From Muribaculaceae bacterium (lineage in GTDB: Bacteria; Bacteroidota; Bacteroidia; Bacteroidales; Muribaculaceae): a stretch of 33,559 nucleotides of DNA. The notes beneath the pieces were generated by a model. That model searched no databases. It was not told the origin of the DNA and was given only the letters and a program-made list of their open reading frames with translations. Position 1 is the first letter of the stretch, and each line of letters starts with the position of its first letter. Below are positions 1 through 7,556 of the stretch, piece after piece. Location: assembly GCA_029068655.1 (NCBI GenBank), contig JAIECF010000212.1, positions 1 to 33,559 on the forward strand, read 5' to 3'. The position numbers and the translations under genes were made by a program.

Positions 1-39
1 GAATTCGCTCAAATAATTCCAAATTCTAAATTAAAGAAA

Positions 40-357
40 ATGTATATTTTCAACATCACATACGTCATTCCTTCCAAAAGGAAAGATTCCTTCATCGAAT
101 GGGCCAAGGGCGAGGCCCGTCTCGCCGCCTCTTCCGAGAAACTCCGCGATTATAAGCTCATCACTGTCGTCGCCATACCCGGCGACAAGGACTTCGCGAA
201 GCAGGATGAGAAGAACTTCTCCATACAGATGTATTTCGACTCCGTAGCCGCCTGCCGCGAATGGAACGAGAAGAATTTTCCGGCATTTATGGACTCCTAC
301 ACACGCTGGCACGGTCCCAACCCCCTTTTCTTCGCCACAATACTGAAGGAGCTCTAA
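40..357 (+). CDS. DUF4286 family protein
   Basis: A 105-residue cytosolic protein with no signal peptide or membrane segment. The start MYIFNITYVI, followed by charged helices and a terminal WHGPNP motif, fits the small Bacteroidetes DUF4286 family, an alpha/beta fold of the ferredoxin-like type whose role is unknown. The length is normal for the family. The gene lies 47 bp upstream of ruvC on the same strand, so the two may be co-transcribed. The start codon follows an A-rich leader without a Shine-Dalgarno sequence, as usual in this phylum. Any upstream promoter is mostly outside the window. The family call is from recognition of the sequence pattern; no function is claimed. Confidence 0.8.
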   Translation: MYIFNITYVIPSKRKDSFIEWAKGEARLAASSEKLRDYKLITVVAIPGDKDFAKQDEKNFSIQMYFDSVAACREWNEKNFPAFMDSYTRWHGPNPLFFATILKEL

Positions 358-404
358 ACTCCCATTATGCATTGTGACGTGCTTTAGCTTGAACGAAGTT
401 AATT

Positions 405-983
405 ATGAATCTGAAAGACTACGACCGTATAATAATGGGTATCGACCCCGGCACCAACGTTATGGGCTACGGTGTCCTGGGAATCAAGGGGAAGAAACCT
501 GACGTGATAGTGATGGGGGTGATCAAGCTGAGCCGCTTCGAGACCCATTACCTGCGTCTCGGCCGCATCTACGAGCGCGTAAGCGGACTCGTACAGCAAT
601 ATCTCCCTGATGAGCTCGCCATCGAGGCTCCCTTCTTCGGCAAGAACGTGCAGTCAATGCTGAAGCTTGGACGCGCCCAGGGAGTGGCTATGGCCGCGGC
701 GCTCGCCCGAGACATACCCATAACTGAATATCCTCCGCTCAACGTGAAGAAAGCAGTCACCGGCAACGGCCAGGCATCCAAAGAGCAGGTGGCCAATATG
801 CTGAAACATCTTCTCTCCATTCCGGAAGAGAAGATGCCCGACGCTCTAGACGCCACCGACGCTCTTGCCGTGGCGCTGTGCCATATGTACGAATCTGCCA
901 AACCTGAGATAGCCAAGGGTCCTAAATCCTGGAAAGACTTTCTCGCTAAGAATCCCGACCGCATAGCTCCGAGGTTAAAATAG
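405..983 (+). CDS. ruvC: Holliday junction resolvase RuvC
   Basis: RuvC is the endonuclease that nicks four-way DNA junctions symmetrically, working with the RuvAB branch-migration motor in recombinational repair. The RNase H-like fold is visible: the first catalytic Asp is D14 in MGIDPGT, the Glu is E74 in AIEAPFF, and the C-terminal acidic pair is D149/D152 in [13 protein letters not shown]. All four metal-binding residues are therefore present. The length of 192 residues is slightly above the usual 160-190, because of a short basic C-terminal extension. The ATG follows a short leader after the DUF4286 gene. Confidence 0.96.
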   Translation: MNLKDYDRIIMGIDPGTNVMGYGVLGIKGKKPDVIVMGVIKLSRFETHYLRLGRIYERVSGLVQQYLPDELAIEAPFFGKNVQSMLKLGRAQGVAMAAALARDIPITEYPPLNVKKAVTGNGQASKEQVANMLKHLLSIPEEKMPDALDATDALAVALCHMYESAKPEIAKGPKSWKDFLAKNPDRIAPRLK

Positions 984-1003
984 GGTTTAGGAGGGGTATT
1001 TAC

Positions 1004-1984
1004 TTATTGCTTAAACAAATCCTTTATCGACCCCAGCGACGAAAGGACCGATGTGGCCTCATATGGTATGTAGACAGTCTTGTTGTCCTGACCTTCGGCC
1101 ATGCTCCTGAGAGTCTCGATATACTTCTGGGCAAGCATATATGCCGCCGGATCTGTCTGCGACTGAGCCACGGCATCGGCCACATTGCGTATGGCATCCG
1201 CCTCGGCCTGCGCGCGGAGCACCTGAGCCCTCGCCTCGCCCTCCGCCTTGAGAATGGCAGCCTGCTTCTCAGCCTCCGCCTTGTTGATCTGCGACATCTT
1301 CTGGCCCTCCGAGCGAAGTATCAGCGATTGCTTCTCACCCTCGGCGTTGAGAATCTCCGCACGGCGGTTGCGCTCTGCCTGCATCTGCTTCTCCATAGCC
1401 ACGCGCACGCTCTCGGGCGGCGTGATGTCCTGCAATTCCACGCGGTTCACCTTCACACCCCATTTATTGGTGGCGTCGTCAAGTATCGACTGAAGTTTGG
1501 CGTTGATGGTGTCGCGGGAAGTAAGCGTCTCGTCAAGCTCAAGCTCACCGATCACGTTTCGGAGCGATGTCTGAGTCAGCTTTTCGATCGCGTTGGGAAG
1601 ATTGTCGATCTCATATACCGATTTCTTAGGATCCACTATCTGGAAATAGAGCAGGGCATTGATCTCTGTGGTCACGTTGTCGCGTGTGATCACCTGCTGC
1701 GAAGGGAAATCATATACCTGCTCTCGGAGATCAATCACCGTAGTGGTCGACACACGCACTCCCGAACGTCCGAAAGCGCCCCCTGTTTCCACACGTCGCG
1801 TATATATCACCTTCGGTTTGTCGATGAAGGGGATTATGAAGTTAAGACCTGGCTGGAGCACTGAATGGAATTTACCGAGACGCTCCACTACTTTAGTCTC
1901 GGACTGAGGCACTACCTTCACTCCCGCCATGATTATGAGCACGACAAGGATAAGGATTACGCCTGCTACGATGATGGTTGTCAT
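1004..1984 (-). CDS. SPFH/band-7 domain protein (stomatin/QmcA-like)
   Basis: A 326-residue membrane-anchored SPFH protein. Residues 1-20 form one hydrophobic segment. The band-7 domain runs from about 22 to 200, with the typical VVPQSETKVVERLGKF start and LQDITPPESVRVAMEKQMQAE end. A long Ala/Glu/Lys-rich coiled coil follows (about 195-275). Such proteins form oligomeric rings in the membrane and scaffold or restrain proteases and other membrane proteins. The nfeD gene lies immediately upstream on the same strand, the classic NfeD-SPFH pair, so the two should be transcribed together from the promoter near 2557-2588. The region just before the ATG is a heptad repeat array rather than a recognisable ribosome-binding site. 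Confidence 0.93.
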   Translation of the reverse strand: MTTIIVAGVILILVVLIIMAGVKVVPQSETKVVERLGKFHSVLQPGLNFIIPFIDKPKVIYTRRVETGGAFGRSGVRVSTTTVIDLREQVYDFPSQQVITRDNVTTEINALLYFQIVDPKKSVYEIDNLPNAIEKLTQTSLRNVIGELELDETLTSRDTINAKLQSILDDATNKWGVKVNRVELQDITPPESVRVAMEKQMQAERNRRAEILNAEGEKQSLILRSEGQKMSQINKAEAEKQAAILKAEGEARAQVLRAQAEADAIRNVADAVAQSQTDPAAYMLAQKYIETLRSMAEGQDNKTVYIPYEATSVLSSLGSIKDLFKQ

Positions 1985-2075
1985 AGTTATTAGTTGTCAG
2001 TTATAAGTTGTCGGTTGTCGGATTTCTCATGATATTCATGATTTTTAATGTTTTATCATGATTGATCATGAATAT
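1985..2075 (-). repeat. Heptad repeat array plus TCATGAT repeats upstream of the SPFH gene
   Basis: On the coding (minus) strand, five 7-bp units of the form NNNAACT or NNNAACC abut the ATG directly (1985-2019). Beyond them (2027-2075) lie several copies of TCATGA/ATGATT and AT-rich sequence. The same two-part arrangement precedes the WYL gene at 5961-6100. No function is known to me; see findings. Confidence 0.75.
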
Positions 2076-2079
2076 TCAA

Positions 2080-2529
2080 TTATTGATATTGATTCTCTAT
2101 TATTTCCACAGTAAGTATTATCGAGTCATACCCTACTACGCGCACTTCCTCGCCCGGAGCAAGCGGAGCGCCATGTTTGGCGGGACGCACCTGCCATATG
2201 TCGCCGTCGATACGCATACGCAGACAGTCGGAAGCCTGCACTACTGTCCCGGTCCGTCCTATGAGTGCATCCATACCCGTCGCGGTATGCTCGGCTCCCT
2301 TGTGAAGCGCCTTTACCAGGCGGTTGCGCCATCGGTAGGTCGAGACATACAGCAAACCCGTAGCCACAACAAAAGTGATAATCGTAGGTATCCATCCCCC
2401 GCCGAGCAACGCGCATACCACGGCTGCCAATGCCCCTGTCCCGACATAAAGACAGGTAGTAGACATAGTAAGCAGTTCCGCGACCAGGAATCCCACTCCT
2501 AATATCAGCCAAAAGCTCCATAGTCCCAT
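2080..2529 (-). CDS. nfeD: NfeD family membrane protein
   Basis: A 149-residue protein with three hydrophobic segments in the first 70 residues (about 5-25, 30-48 and 50-68). A soluble C-terminal OB-fold domain follows (about 85-149), with the family pattern ALIGRTGTVVQ...VRPAKHGAPLAPGEEVRVV. This is the short NfeD1b-type form without the N-terminal ClpP-like protease domain. NfeD proteins pair with SPFH proteins and are thought to help assemble membrane microdomains or control membrane proteolysis. It is the first gene of a two-gene minus-strand unit with the SPFH gene 95 bp downstream. Confidence 0.9.
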   Translation of the reverse strand: MGLWSFWLILGVGFLVAELLTMSTTCLYVGTGALAAVVCALLGGGWIPTIITFVVATGLLYVSTYRWRNRLVKALHKGAEHTATGMDALIGRTGTVVQASDCLRMRIDGDIWQVRPAKHGAPLAPGEEVRVVGYDSIILTVEIIENQYQ

Positions 2530-2556
2530 AATTCCATCAGTTTAGTGTTTACTTCA

Positions 2557-2588
2557 CAAAGATAATCAAAAATCCGCATATCCGCAAG
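2557..2588 (-). promoter_or_regulatory. Bacteroidetes-type promoter for nfeD-SPFH
   Basis: On the minus strand a -33-like CTTG (2585-2588), a 20-bp spacer and a -7 box TATCTTTG (2557-2564) match the Bacteroidetes housekeeping consensus TTTG/N19-21/TAnnTTTG. The start of transcription would fall near 2551, about 20 nt before the nfeD ATG. Confidence 0.75.
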
Positions 2589-2704
2589 AAAAATCTTCAT
2601 CTGCATGCAGTATAATTATTATTTCCTGCTCCCGGCTAATAACATAAAACCACGCGCCTCATAACTTTTTTGAGTATTTTTACCCGATTCTCCGAATTTT
2701 TCAT

Positions 2705-2712
2705 TAACTTTG
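2705..2712 (+). promoter_or_regulatory. -7 promoter box upstream of the SDR gene
   Basis: TAACTTTG followed by CA is a perfect TAnnTTTG box. The expected -33 position holds AT-rich sequence without a clear TTTG. The predicted leader is about 100 nt and contains a 15-bp direct repeat (GACAACGAYGAAAAC at 2757-2771 and 2775-2789). Confidence 0.6.
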
Positions 2713-2820
2713 CATATCGGCACGTCAAACACGCACGAAATCCCGGCCGATTCATTGACAACGATGAAAACGCCGACAACGACGAAAACTTTTCGAAACT
2801 AAACCTAAATATTTAAGACA

Positions 2821-3612
2821 ATGGTTAATTTCTCACTTGAGGGCAAGGTTGCCCTTGTGACCGGTGGCGTCTACGGCATCGGATTCGCTATCGCGAAGGC
2901 CCTTCACGAGCAGGGCGCACGCATCGTCTTCAACAGCAACACCCAGTCAGGCGTCGACATGGGCTACGCCAACTATAAGGAAGCCAACATCGATGCAAAA
3001 GGATATCTCTGCGACGTGACCAACGAGGAAGAGGTAAAGGCGATGGTAGCTGACATTGAGAAGAACATCGGCGTCATCGACATCCTCGTCAACAACGCCG
3101 GAATCATCAAGCGTATCCCGATGACAGAGATGGATGTCAAGGAATTCCGTCAGGTTGTCGACATTGACCTCATCGGCCCCTTTATCTGCGCGAAAGCCGT
3201 AATTCCTTCTATGATCAAGAAAGGCCACGGAAAGATCATCAACATCTGCTCCATGATGAGCGAGCTCGGACGTGAGACTGTCAGCGCATACGCCGCAGCC
3301 AAGGGTGGCCTAAAGATGCTTACCCGCAACATCTGCTCCGAATACGGCGAGCACAACATCCAGTGCAACGGCATCGGCCCGGGCTACATCGCAACTCCCC
3401 AGACAGCTCCGCTGCGTGAGATACAGCCCGACGGAAGCCGTCATCCGTTTGACCAGTTTATCATCGCGAAGACTCCGGCAGCCCGCTGGGGTACTCCGGA
3501 AGACCTCATGGGTCCAGCAGTGTTCCTCGCATCCGACGCATCCAACTTTGTAAACGGCCACATCCTCTACGTAGACGGCGGCATTCTCGCATATATCGGT
3601 AAGCAGCCCTGA
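2821..3612 (+). CDS. SDR family oxidoreductase, gluconate 5-dehydrogenase / KduD-like
   Basis: A 263-residue classical short-chain dehydrogenase. The Rossmann motif TGGVYGIG is at residues 14-21, NNAG at 91-94, and the catalytic Ser144, Tyr157 and Lys161 are all present. The long GYIATPQTAPLRE segment and overall length match the enzymes annotated in Bacteroidales as gluconate 5-dehydrogenase or 2-dehydro-3-deoxy-gluconate 5-dehydrogenase (KduD), which reduce a 5-keto sugar acid with NAD(P)H. The exact substrate cannot be read from sequence. The stop lies 2 bp before the glutamate synthase start, so the two genes are translationally close and surely co-transcribed, although no metabolic link between them is obvious. 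Confidence 0.85.
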   Translation: MVNFSLEGKVALVTGGVYGIGFAIAKALHEQGARIVFNSNTQSGVDMGYANYKEANIDAKGYLCDVTNEEEVKAMVADIEKNIGVIDILVNNAGIIKRIPMTEMDVKEFRQVVDIDLIGPFICAKAVIPSMIKKGHGKIINICSMMSELGRETVSAYAAAKGGLKMLTRNICSEYGEHNIQCNGIGPGYIATPQTAPLREIQPDGSRHPFDQFIIAKTPAARWGTPEDLMGPAVFLASDASNFVNGHILYVDGGILAYIGKQP

Positions 3613-3614
3613 TA

Positions 3615-4925
3615 ATGAACGAGGAATTCAAGGAAGTCGCGGAAAGCTATACACTGCCCGAAGCCATAAAGGAGGCACAGAGATGCCTCCACTGCAAGGT
3701 GCCGGGATGCAGGAAGGGATGCCCGATCAGCAACGACATCCCCGATTGGATCGCTGAACTTGCCCACGGTAACTTCGGCAATGCCATCGAGATAATCCAC
3801 AACCGCAGCAACCTGCCTGCCGTATGCGGACGCGTATGCGCTCACGAACGCCAATGCGAGGGAAACTGCGTGCTTGCCAAGAAGGGCGAGGCCATACATA
3901 TCGGAAAACTCGAGCGCTTCGTGGCCGACTTCGACAGCGAGGCCGGATGGAGCCATGAGAACATTCCCGAGAAGACGCGCGGACGCGTGGCAGTAATAGG
4001 GTCCGGACCTGCCGGACTGACCATTGCGGGCGACCTCTCCCGTCAGGGCTTTCATGTAGAGATCTTTGAGATGGGCATAGAGCCGGGAGGAGTCCTTATG
4101 TTCGGCATCCCCGAATACCGGCTGCCTAAGGAAGTAGTGCGCCGGGAGATCAAAAAGATCGAGAATCTCGGAGTGAAGATCCACAACCGCACCACGATAG
4201 GCCAGAACTATACAATCGACCGGCTCTTCGATGAGGGTTTCGACGCTATCTTCATGGGCACCGGAACAAGCCGCCCGAAGACACTCAACATCGAGGGTGG
4301 CCAGCATCCCGGTGTTCGTCAGGCCGTATGGTTTCTGCGTCGCGTAAGCCTCTTCAACCAGGGCTTTATCTCAAAAGATGAAGTAGTGATCGGCGAAGGC
4401 GACCGCATAGCCGTGATCGGCTGCGGCAACACCGCAATGGACGCGGCCCGCTCCGCACTGCGTATGGGAGCCGCAGAGGTGACGGTAGTCTACCATCGCG
4501 ACATCAACAGCATGTCGGCTCTCCGCGCGGAATACGACGATGCTGTGGCGGAAGGGGTGAAGTTTATGTGGAACACCAACGTAGTGAAAGTCAACGGCGC
4601 CGAAGGTCTGCGTCTTGAATCTATCGAGATAGAGCACGACGGCGAGCGCAAAGTAATGCCCGTAGACCGTGTGATAATGGCTGTGGGATCCGCCCCTGCA
4701 TCGCGTATCGTAGACTCTACAGAGGGTATCGAGGTAGACGACCGCGGCTACGTACTGACACGCGAGACGCCCTACGGCATGACTACCCGCAAGGGAGTAT
4801 TCGCCGGAGGAGACGTTACCAACCGACCGGCGACAGTGGTGCATGCCATGCAGGACGCCAAGAAAGTAGCGGAAGGAATAGCCAAATACATCGATGCCAT
4901 CAAGCTGATCGAATCCATCGGATGA
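3615..4925 (+). CDS. NADPH-dependent glutamate synthase, small-subunit (GltD) type
   Basis: A 436-residue flavoprotein of the GltD family, which passes electrons from NAD(P)H through FAD and iron-sulphur clusters for glutamate synthesis. The N-terminal cysteines fit two [4Fe-4S] clusters: C24, C27, C32 and C36 in CLHCKVPGCRKGCP, then C71, C75, C81 and C85. An FAD-binding GSGPAGL lies near 125 and an NADPH-binding GCGNTAMD near 272. The FAD-contacting GVFAGGDVTNRPATVVHAM is near the C-terminus. In this order the protein is often annotated as stand-alone 'homotetrameric glutamate synthase'; no large-subunit gene is seen here. The ATG is 2 bp after the SDR stop. Confidence 0.9.
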   Translation: MNEEFKEVAESYTLPEAIKEAQRCLHCKVPGCRKGCPISNDIPDWIAELAHGNFGNAIEIIHNRSNLPAVCGRVCAHERQCEGNCVLAKKGEAIHIGKLERFVADFDSEAGWSHENIPEKTRGRVAVIGSGPAGLTIAGDLSRQGFHVEIFEMGIEPGGVLMFGIPEYRLPKEVVRREIKKIENLGVKIHNRTTIGQNYTIDRLFDEGFDAIFMGTGTSRPKTLNIEGGQHPGVRQAVWFLRRVSLFNQGFISKDEVVIGEGDRIAVIGCGNTAMDAARSALRMGAAEVTVVYHRDINSMSALRAEYDDAVAEGVKFMWNTNVVKVNGAEGLRLESIEIEHDGERKVMPVDRVIMAVGSAPASRIVDSTEGIEVDDRGYVLTRETPYGMTTRKGVFAGGDVTNRPATVVHAMQDAKKVAEGIAKYIDAIKLIESIG

Positions 4926-4943
4926 CCTTTTTTAATGCATAAT

Positions 4944-5006
4944 GCAAAATGCACAATTCATAATTAAGCCGCAATATGGCGATTATGAATTGTGCATTTT
5001 GTTTTT
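4944..5006. terminator. Bidirectional hairpin terminator between convergent genes
   Basis: The arms AAAATGCACAATTCATAAT (4946-4964) and its exact complement (4982-5000) form a perfect 19-bp stem, extended by C4945-G5001. The loop contains a further GCC/GGC pairing. A T-run (GTTTTTC) follows on the plus strand and an A-rich stretch precedes it, so it can end transcription from both the glutamate synthase gene and the WYL gene. The arms belong to the AATGCATAAT micro-repeat family seen elsewhere in the window. Confidence 0.85.
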
Positions 5007-5060
5007 CAGAATACGCAGCTATATGCCTGCGCTTTGATAAAGCCAATTATGAATTATGCA

Positions 5061-5957
5061 TTATAAATTGCGGTAGTTTTCCAGGGTGCTCCTCAGACGC
5101 TCCACCAGCATCATCTGCAGCTCCCTCGGAGCGATGACCGTCACGTCAGGACCCATAGCCATCAGTTCGCTCACAAGCTCGTAGTTGATCTTCAGGTTGT
5201 AATGAAAGATCGAGTAAAAGTCATGTATCTCCTCTCGCTGCGAGTGATGCAGCGGGAGAGCACGCAGATATTTGGCACGCGTAGTCGATGTCTGTATCAC
5301 GACATCGCGCACCTGTGCCTTCGACGAAGTTATGCCTACGATGCTTCCGAAATAATCCTCCATCCTTATGCCGCGTGGCATCTTGAATTTCGTAGAAGTC
5401 ACCTCCATCTCTGTCACACGGTCGAGGGCATACGTACGGAGACCACCGCTGTCCTTTTCTCCAAACATATACCATCTTTGCTTGTAGAGCTTCAGAAAGT
5501 AGGGGCTGAAAAGAATCCCCACCTCCGGGCGCGACCTCGCAAAACCGGCGTAAGTGAATACAACCTTATGGTTCTTACTCATAGCCTGAGATACAATGGG
5601 CAGGAATTCCCTGGCCGACGGTATATCTTCTATCTCCACCCGTCCCGACGAAGTTCCGAGCTCCTGCATTACGCTGGTGGCAACGGAGTTGTTGAGTGTC
5701 CAGTCGGCAAACTGCCTTACATATGGAGACTCATTGGAATCTATCCTGTAGGAGCCGTCCGGATCGCATATTATCTCTATGCTGAATGTTTCCTCAATGC
5801 CGCGGCGGTACTTGTAGAAAGTACGGTCGGCCATAGGGTTGCCTCCCGAATAGGAAGACTTCATCCACAGTTCGTTAAGATAGTTCTTGGAGATCCTGCC
5901 GTGCTTGAGGATCGTGTCAACAATCCATATGTAGCATGATATCTTGTCTTTGGCCAT
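5061..5957 (-). CDS. WYL-domain transcriptional regulator
   Basis: A 298-residue protein. An N-terminal winged-helix-like region (about 1-70) carries basic residues around RTFYKYRRGIEE. The WYL domain (about 120-200) includes the pattern FSPYFLKLYKQRWYMFGE, and a C-terminal extension (WCX-like, about 215-295) follows. WYL proteins are DNA-binding regulators whose WYL module senses a ligand, often nucleic acid or a nucleotide. They are frequent near defence and stress genes, but neighbours here are metabolic and a Sel1 gene. No TAnnTTTG box was found close upstream; the leader consists of heptad repeats. Confidence 0.85.
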   Translation of the reverse strand: MAKDKISCYIWIVDTILKHGRISKNYLNELWMKSSYSGGNPMADRTFYKYRRGIEETFSIEIICDPDGSYRIDSNESPYVRQFADWTLNNSVATSVMQELGTSSGRVEIEDIPSAREFLPIVSQAMSKNHKVVFTYAGFARSRPEVGILFSPYFLKLYKQRWYMFGEKDSGGLRTYALDRVTEMEVTSTKFKMPRGIRMEDYFGSIVGITSSKAQVRDVVIQTSTTRAKYLRALPLHHSQREEIHDFYSIFHYNLKINYELVSELMAMGPDVTVIAPRELQMMLVERLRSTLENYRNL

Positions 5958-5960
5958 AAT

Positions 5961-6100
5961 TAAGTCTTGAGTCTTAAGTCTTGAGTCTTAAGTCTTTAGT
6001 CTTTAGTCTTAAGTCTTTAGTCTTAAGTTGTGAGGGTGTGGAGTTTATTCATGATTAATCATGGTGCATCATGGTTAATCAGGATGATATTTAATATTTA
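5961..6100 (-). repeat. Heptad array (nine perfect 7-bp units) plus TCATGAT-type repeats
   Basis: From 5961 to 6023 the plus strand reads TNAGTCT nine times in register, with a tenth degenerate unit to 6030. Copies of ATCATG and AATATTTAATC follow from about 6046 to 6100. The array begins 3 bp upstream of the WYL start codon. Copy-number change here would alter the 5' leader of the regulator. Confidence 0.8.
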
Positions 6101-6104
6101 ATCT

Positions 6105-6800
6105 CTAATCTTTTATCTTTATCCTCGAGTACCAGAAAGCCGGAGAAAGCATATGGTCGGCAAACTCCGCGGGCGGCATTCCTTCCGGCATATTGCGCTC
6201 CCCTTCCGGAAGCAACGCGTCGCATTGCGCCGCGATCTCCTCCAGCGGAAGATAGGAGAACGAATCCGGATACATCTCCAGCTGCTGGGCAACCGTCATG
6301 GCAGCCTTCTCATCGCCGAAGAGCGCACCGCGGAGAAGGAGATCCTCACCGCGCTTTGAGTCGTAGGGAAGCCCGCGCCCCATAAGCAGTGATGTGCCGG
6401 CGAGCGCCGAGGCTTTCGCCATCCGATCTCTGTCGGGAAGTCGGTCGCCGATCACTTCATCCGAATGATTCAGAATCAGTTCCATATAATTTAGGGCAGC
6501 TGCAGGAAGCCCCTGATCGGCGGCACGTTCATACCATCGGAAAGCTCCTTTCAGGTCTTTACCTACAAACTCTCCATGTTGCATAAGCCAGCCCACATTA
6601 TTGGCCGCCTTCGCGTCTCCCTCCCACGCAGCCGAGAGCATCATGTCATAGCCCCGCTGTCTGTCATCGGGCAGAGAATCACGCAAGAAAAGAGCATACC
6701 CATCCATCGCAGACTGCGCCACTTCCTCAGGAGAGGCGGCAAAAGAAGTGTTCTGCCATCCCGCAACTAAAACCAATATTAACAATCGCATCATTTTCAT
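6105..6800 (-). CDS. Sel1-like repeat exported protein
   Basis: The ATG at 6800 gives MKMMRLLILVLVAGWQNTSF, a good signal peptide, and a mature protein of about 210 residues. A Sel1-like/TPR unit is clear in NNVGWLMQHGEFVGKDLKGA followed by a WYERAADQG segment, and weaker alpha-helical pairs follow. Sel1 repeats form superhelical surfaces for protein binding. A longer reading frame starting with TTG at 6842 exists, but it would place 14 hydrophilic residues before the signal peptide and lies upstream of the best promoter, so I prefer 6800. The promoter position implies a leaderless or nearly leaderless transcript. Confidence 0.8.
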   Translation of the reverse strand: MKMMRLLILVLVAGWQNTSFAASPEEVAQSAMDGYALFLRDSLPDDRQRGYDMMLSAAWEGDAKAANNVGWLMQHGEFVGKDLKGAFRWYERAADQGLPAAALNYMELILNHSDEVIGDRLPDRDRMAKASALAGTSLLMGRGLPYDSKRGEDLLLRGALFGDEKAAMTVAQQLEMYPDSFSYLPLEEIAAQCDALLPEGERNMPEGMPPAEFADHMLSPAFWYSRIKIKD

Positions 6801-6804
6801 ACCG

Positions 6805-6836
6805 CAAATATAGTCATTTTTCCTTACCTCTCCAAA
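6805..6836 (-). promoter_or_regulatory. Consensus promoter abutting the Sel1 start codon
   Basis: On the minus strand TTTG (6833-6836), exactly 20 bp, then TATATTTG (6805-6812). The -7 box ends only 4 bp before the ATG at 6800, so transcription should start at or within a base or two of the start codon. Confidence 0.75.
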
Positions 6837-6933
6837 AAACAATTCTTTTTCTCTGTGAAAGATAGTTAAAGAAGAAGAACATACACACTTTAAGGCGTTA
6901 TAATCAATGAAAACACTAAAATAATAGAATACT

Positions 6934-7170
6934 ATGAACGACAGATTAAGTTATGAAGAAAAGAAGGAACTTCCGGCAAGTGTGTTCGGACTTCCTGAAC
7001 GACGTGAATATCCTATGCCGGATGCGGCTCATGTAAGGGCAGCCGAATCTTATTTTCGTTACTGTCCGGAAGACCTCAAGCCGAAACTGGCACGCGCCAT
7101 CCTCGCGAAGGCTAAGGAATTCGGAGTCGACGTCGAGTCGCCGACAGTACTCTCCTACGCCGAAGAGTAA
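6934..7170 (+). CDS. DUF6582-like small protein
   Basis: A 78-residue soluble protein. The LPASVFGLPERREYPMPDAA segment followed by HVRAA and a helical, Lys/Ala-rich C-terminal half fits the small DUF6582 family, found in chromosomes and phages, with no assigned function. There is no signal peptide or cysteine. The upstream 90 bp separate it from the divergent Sel1 gene; I see no perfect TAnnTTTG box. The gene marks the last ordinary gene before the AT-rich accessory island. Confidence 0.7.
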   Translation: MNDRLSYEEKKELPASVFGLPERREYPMPDAAHVRAAESYFRYCPEDLKPKLARAILAKAKEFGVDVESPTVLSYAEE

Positions 7171-7221
7171 AAAAGCAGGTCCGCTCGTCCCATGGGCCAG
7201 CCGGCCAACAGAAACAAATTA

Positions 7222-7439
7222 CTAACTGAACTTTCGCATGCTCTTTTATTATCACGCAGAGGCGCAAAGGGACAGGGGTTCAGGACCTTATAAGCTTAGC
7301 GACATAGTTTTTACAAGCTCGCAATGAATTGCGGCCTGCTGCGCATCGGCCGGAGGACGCAGAGAAAGCTACGCACCTTTAATGTTCGGACCTTTGAACA
7401 ACAATAAATTAGAACTAGCGAAACTTAAATTACTAAAAA
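7222..7439 (+). repeat. 218-bp dispersed structured element, copy A
   Basis: This stretch aligns along its whole length with 32273-32490 in the same orientation. Shared blocks include AACTTTCGCA, GGCGCAAAGG, AAGCTCGCAATGA, a hairpin and a final AGCGAAACTT. The hairpin here has arms CGGCC (7332-7336) and GGCCG (7348-7352) around the loop TGCTGCGCATC. Arm bases differ between the copies in a compensatory way while the loop is nearly identical. It lies in the 502-bp gap between 7170 and 7673. Confidence 0.8.
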
Positions 7440-7445
7440 TACCGA

Positions 7446-7487
7446 AAATTTGGCTCAGTTCTCCACCCGGAGCACCGGGCCAAATTT
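7446..7487 (+). terminator. Nested hairpin followed by T-rich sequence
   Basis: AAATTTGGC (7446-7454) pairs with GCCAAATTT (7479-7487). Within it CCGG (7467-7470) and CCGG (7475-7478) form a small hairpin with an AGCA loop. ATTATTTT follows. It could end a transcript crossing the 218-bp element, or insulate the promoter downstream. Confidence 0.55.
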
Positions 7488-7498
7488 ATTTTCGAAAC

Positions 7499-7556
7499 TT
7501 GAACCAAATTGGACCAACACAGCTCTTGCACAATCCCCCAATCCATATTAATTTTG
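7499..7556 (+). promoter_or_regulatory. 17-bp direct-repeat operator with promoter (site 1)
   Basis: TTGAACCAAATTGGACC (7499-7515), 9 bp, CTTG (7525-7528), 20 bp, then the -7 box TAATTTTG (7549-7556). The box fits TTGRACYAARTTGRACY, two half-sites 10 bp apart, and sits where an activator would contact RNA polymerase. The same layout occurs at 22036-22092 and 22156-22212. Transcription from here would give the 7673 gene a leader of about 110 nt. Confidence 0.75.

Noticed and set aside
388..404. TTGAACGAAGTTAATTA resembling the 17-bp operator
   Set aside because: It mismatches the consensus in several places, lies right before the ruvC ATG and has no promoter at the fixed distance downstream.
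5961..6030. Heptad array as a CRISPR or coding repeat
   Set aside because: Units are 7 bp with no spacers and no associated cas genes, and all lie between genes.
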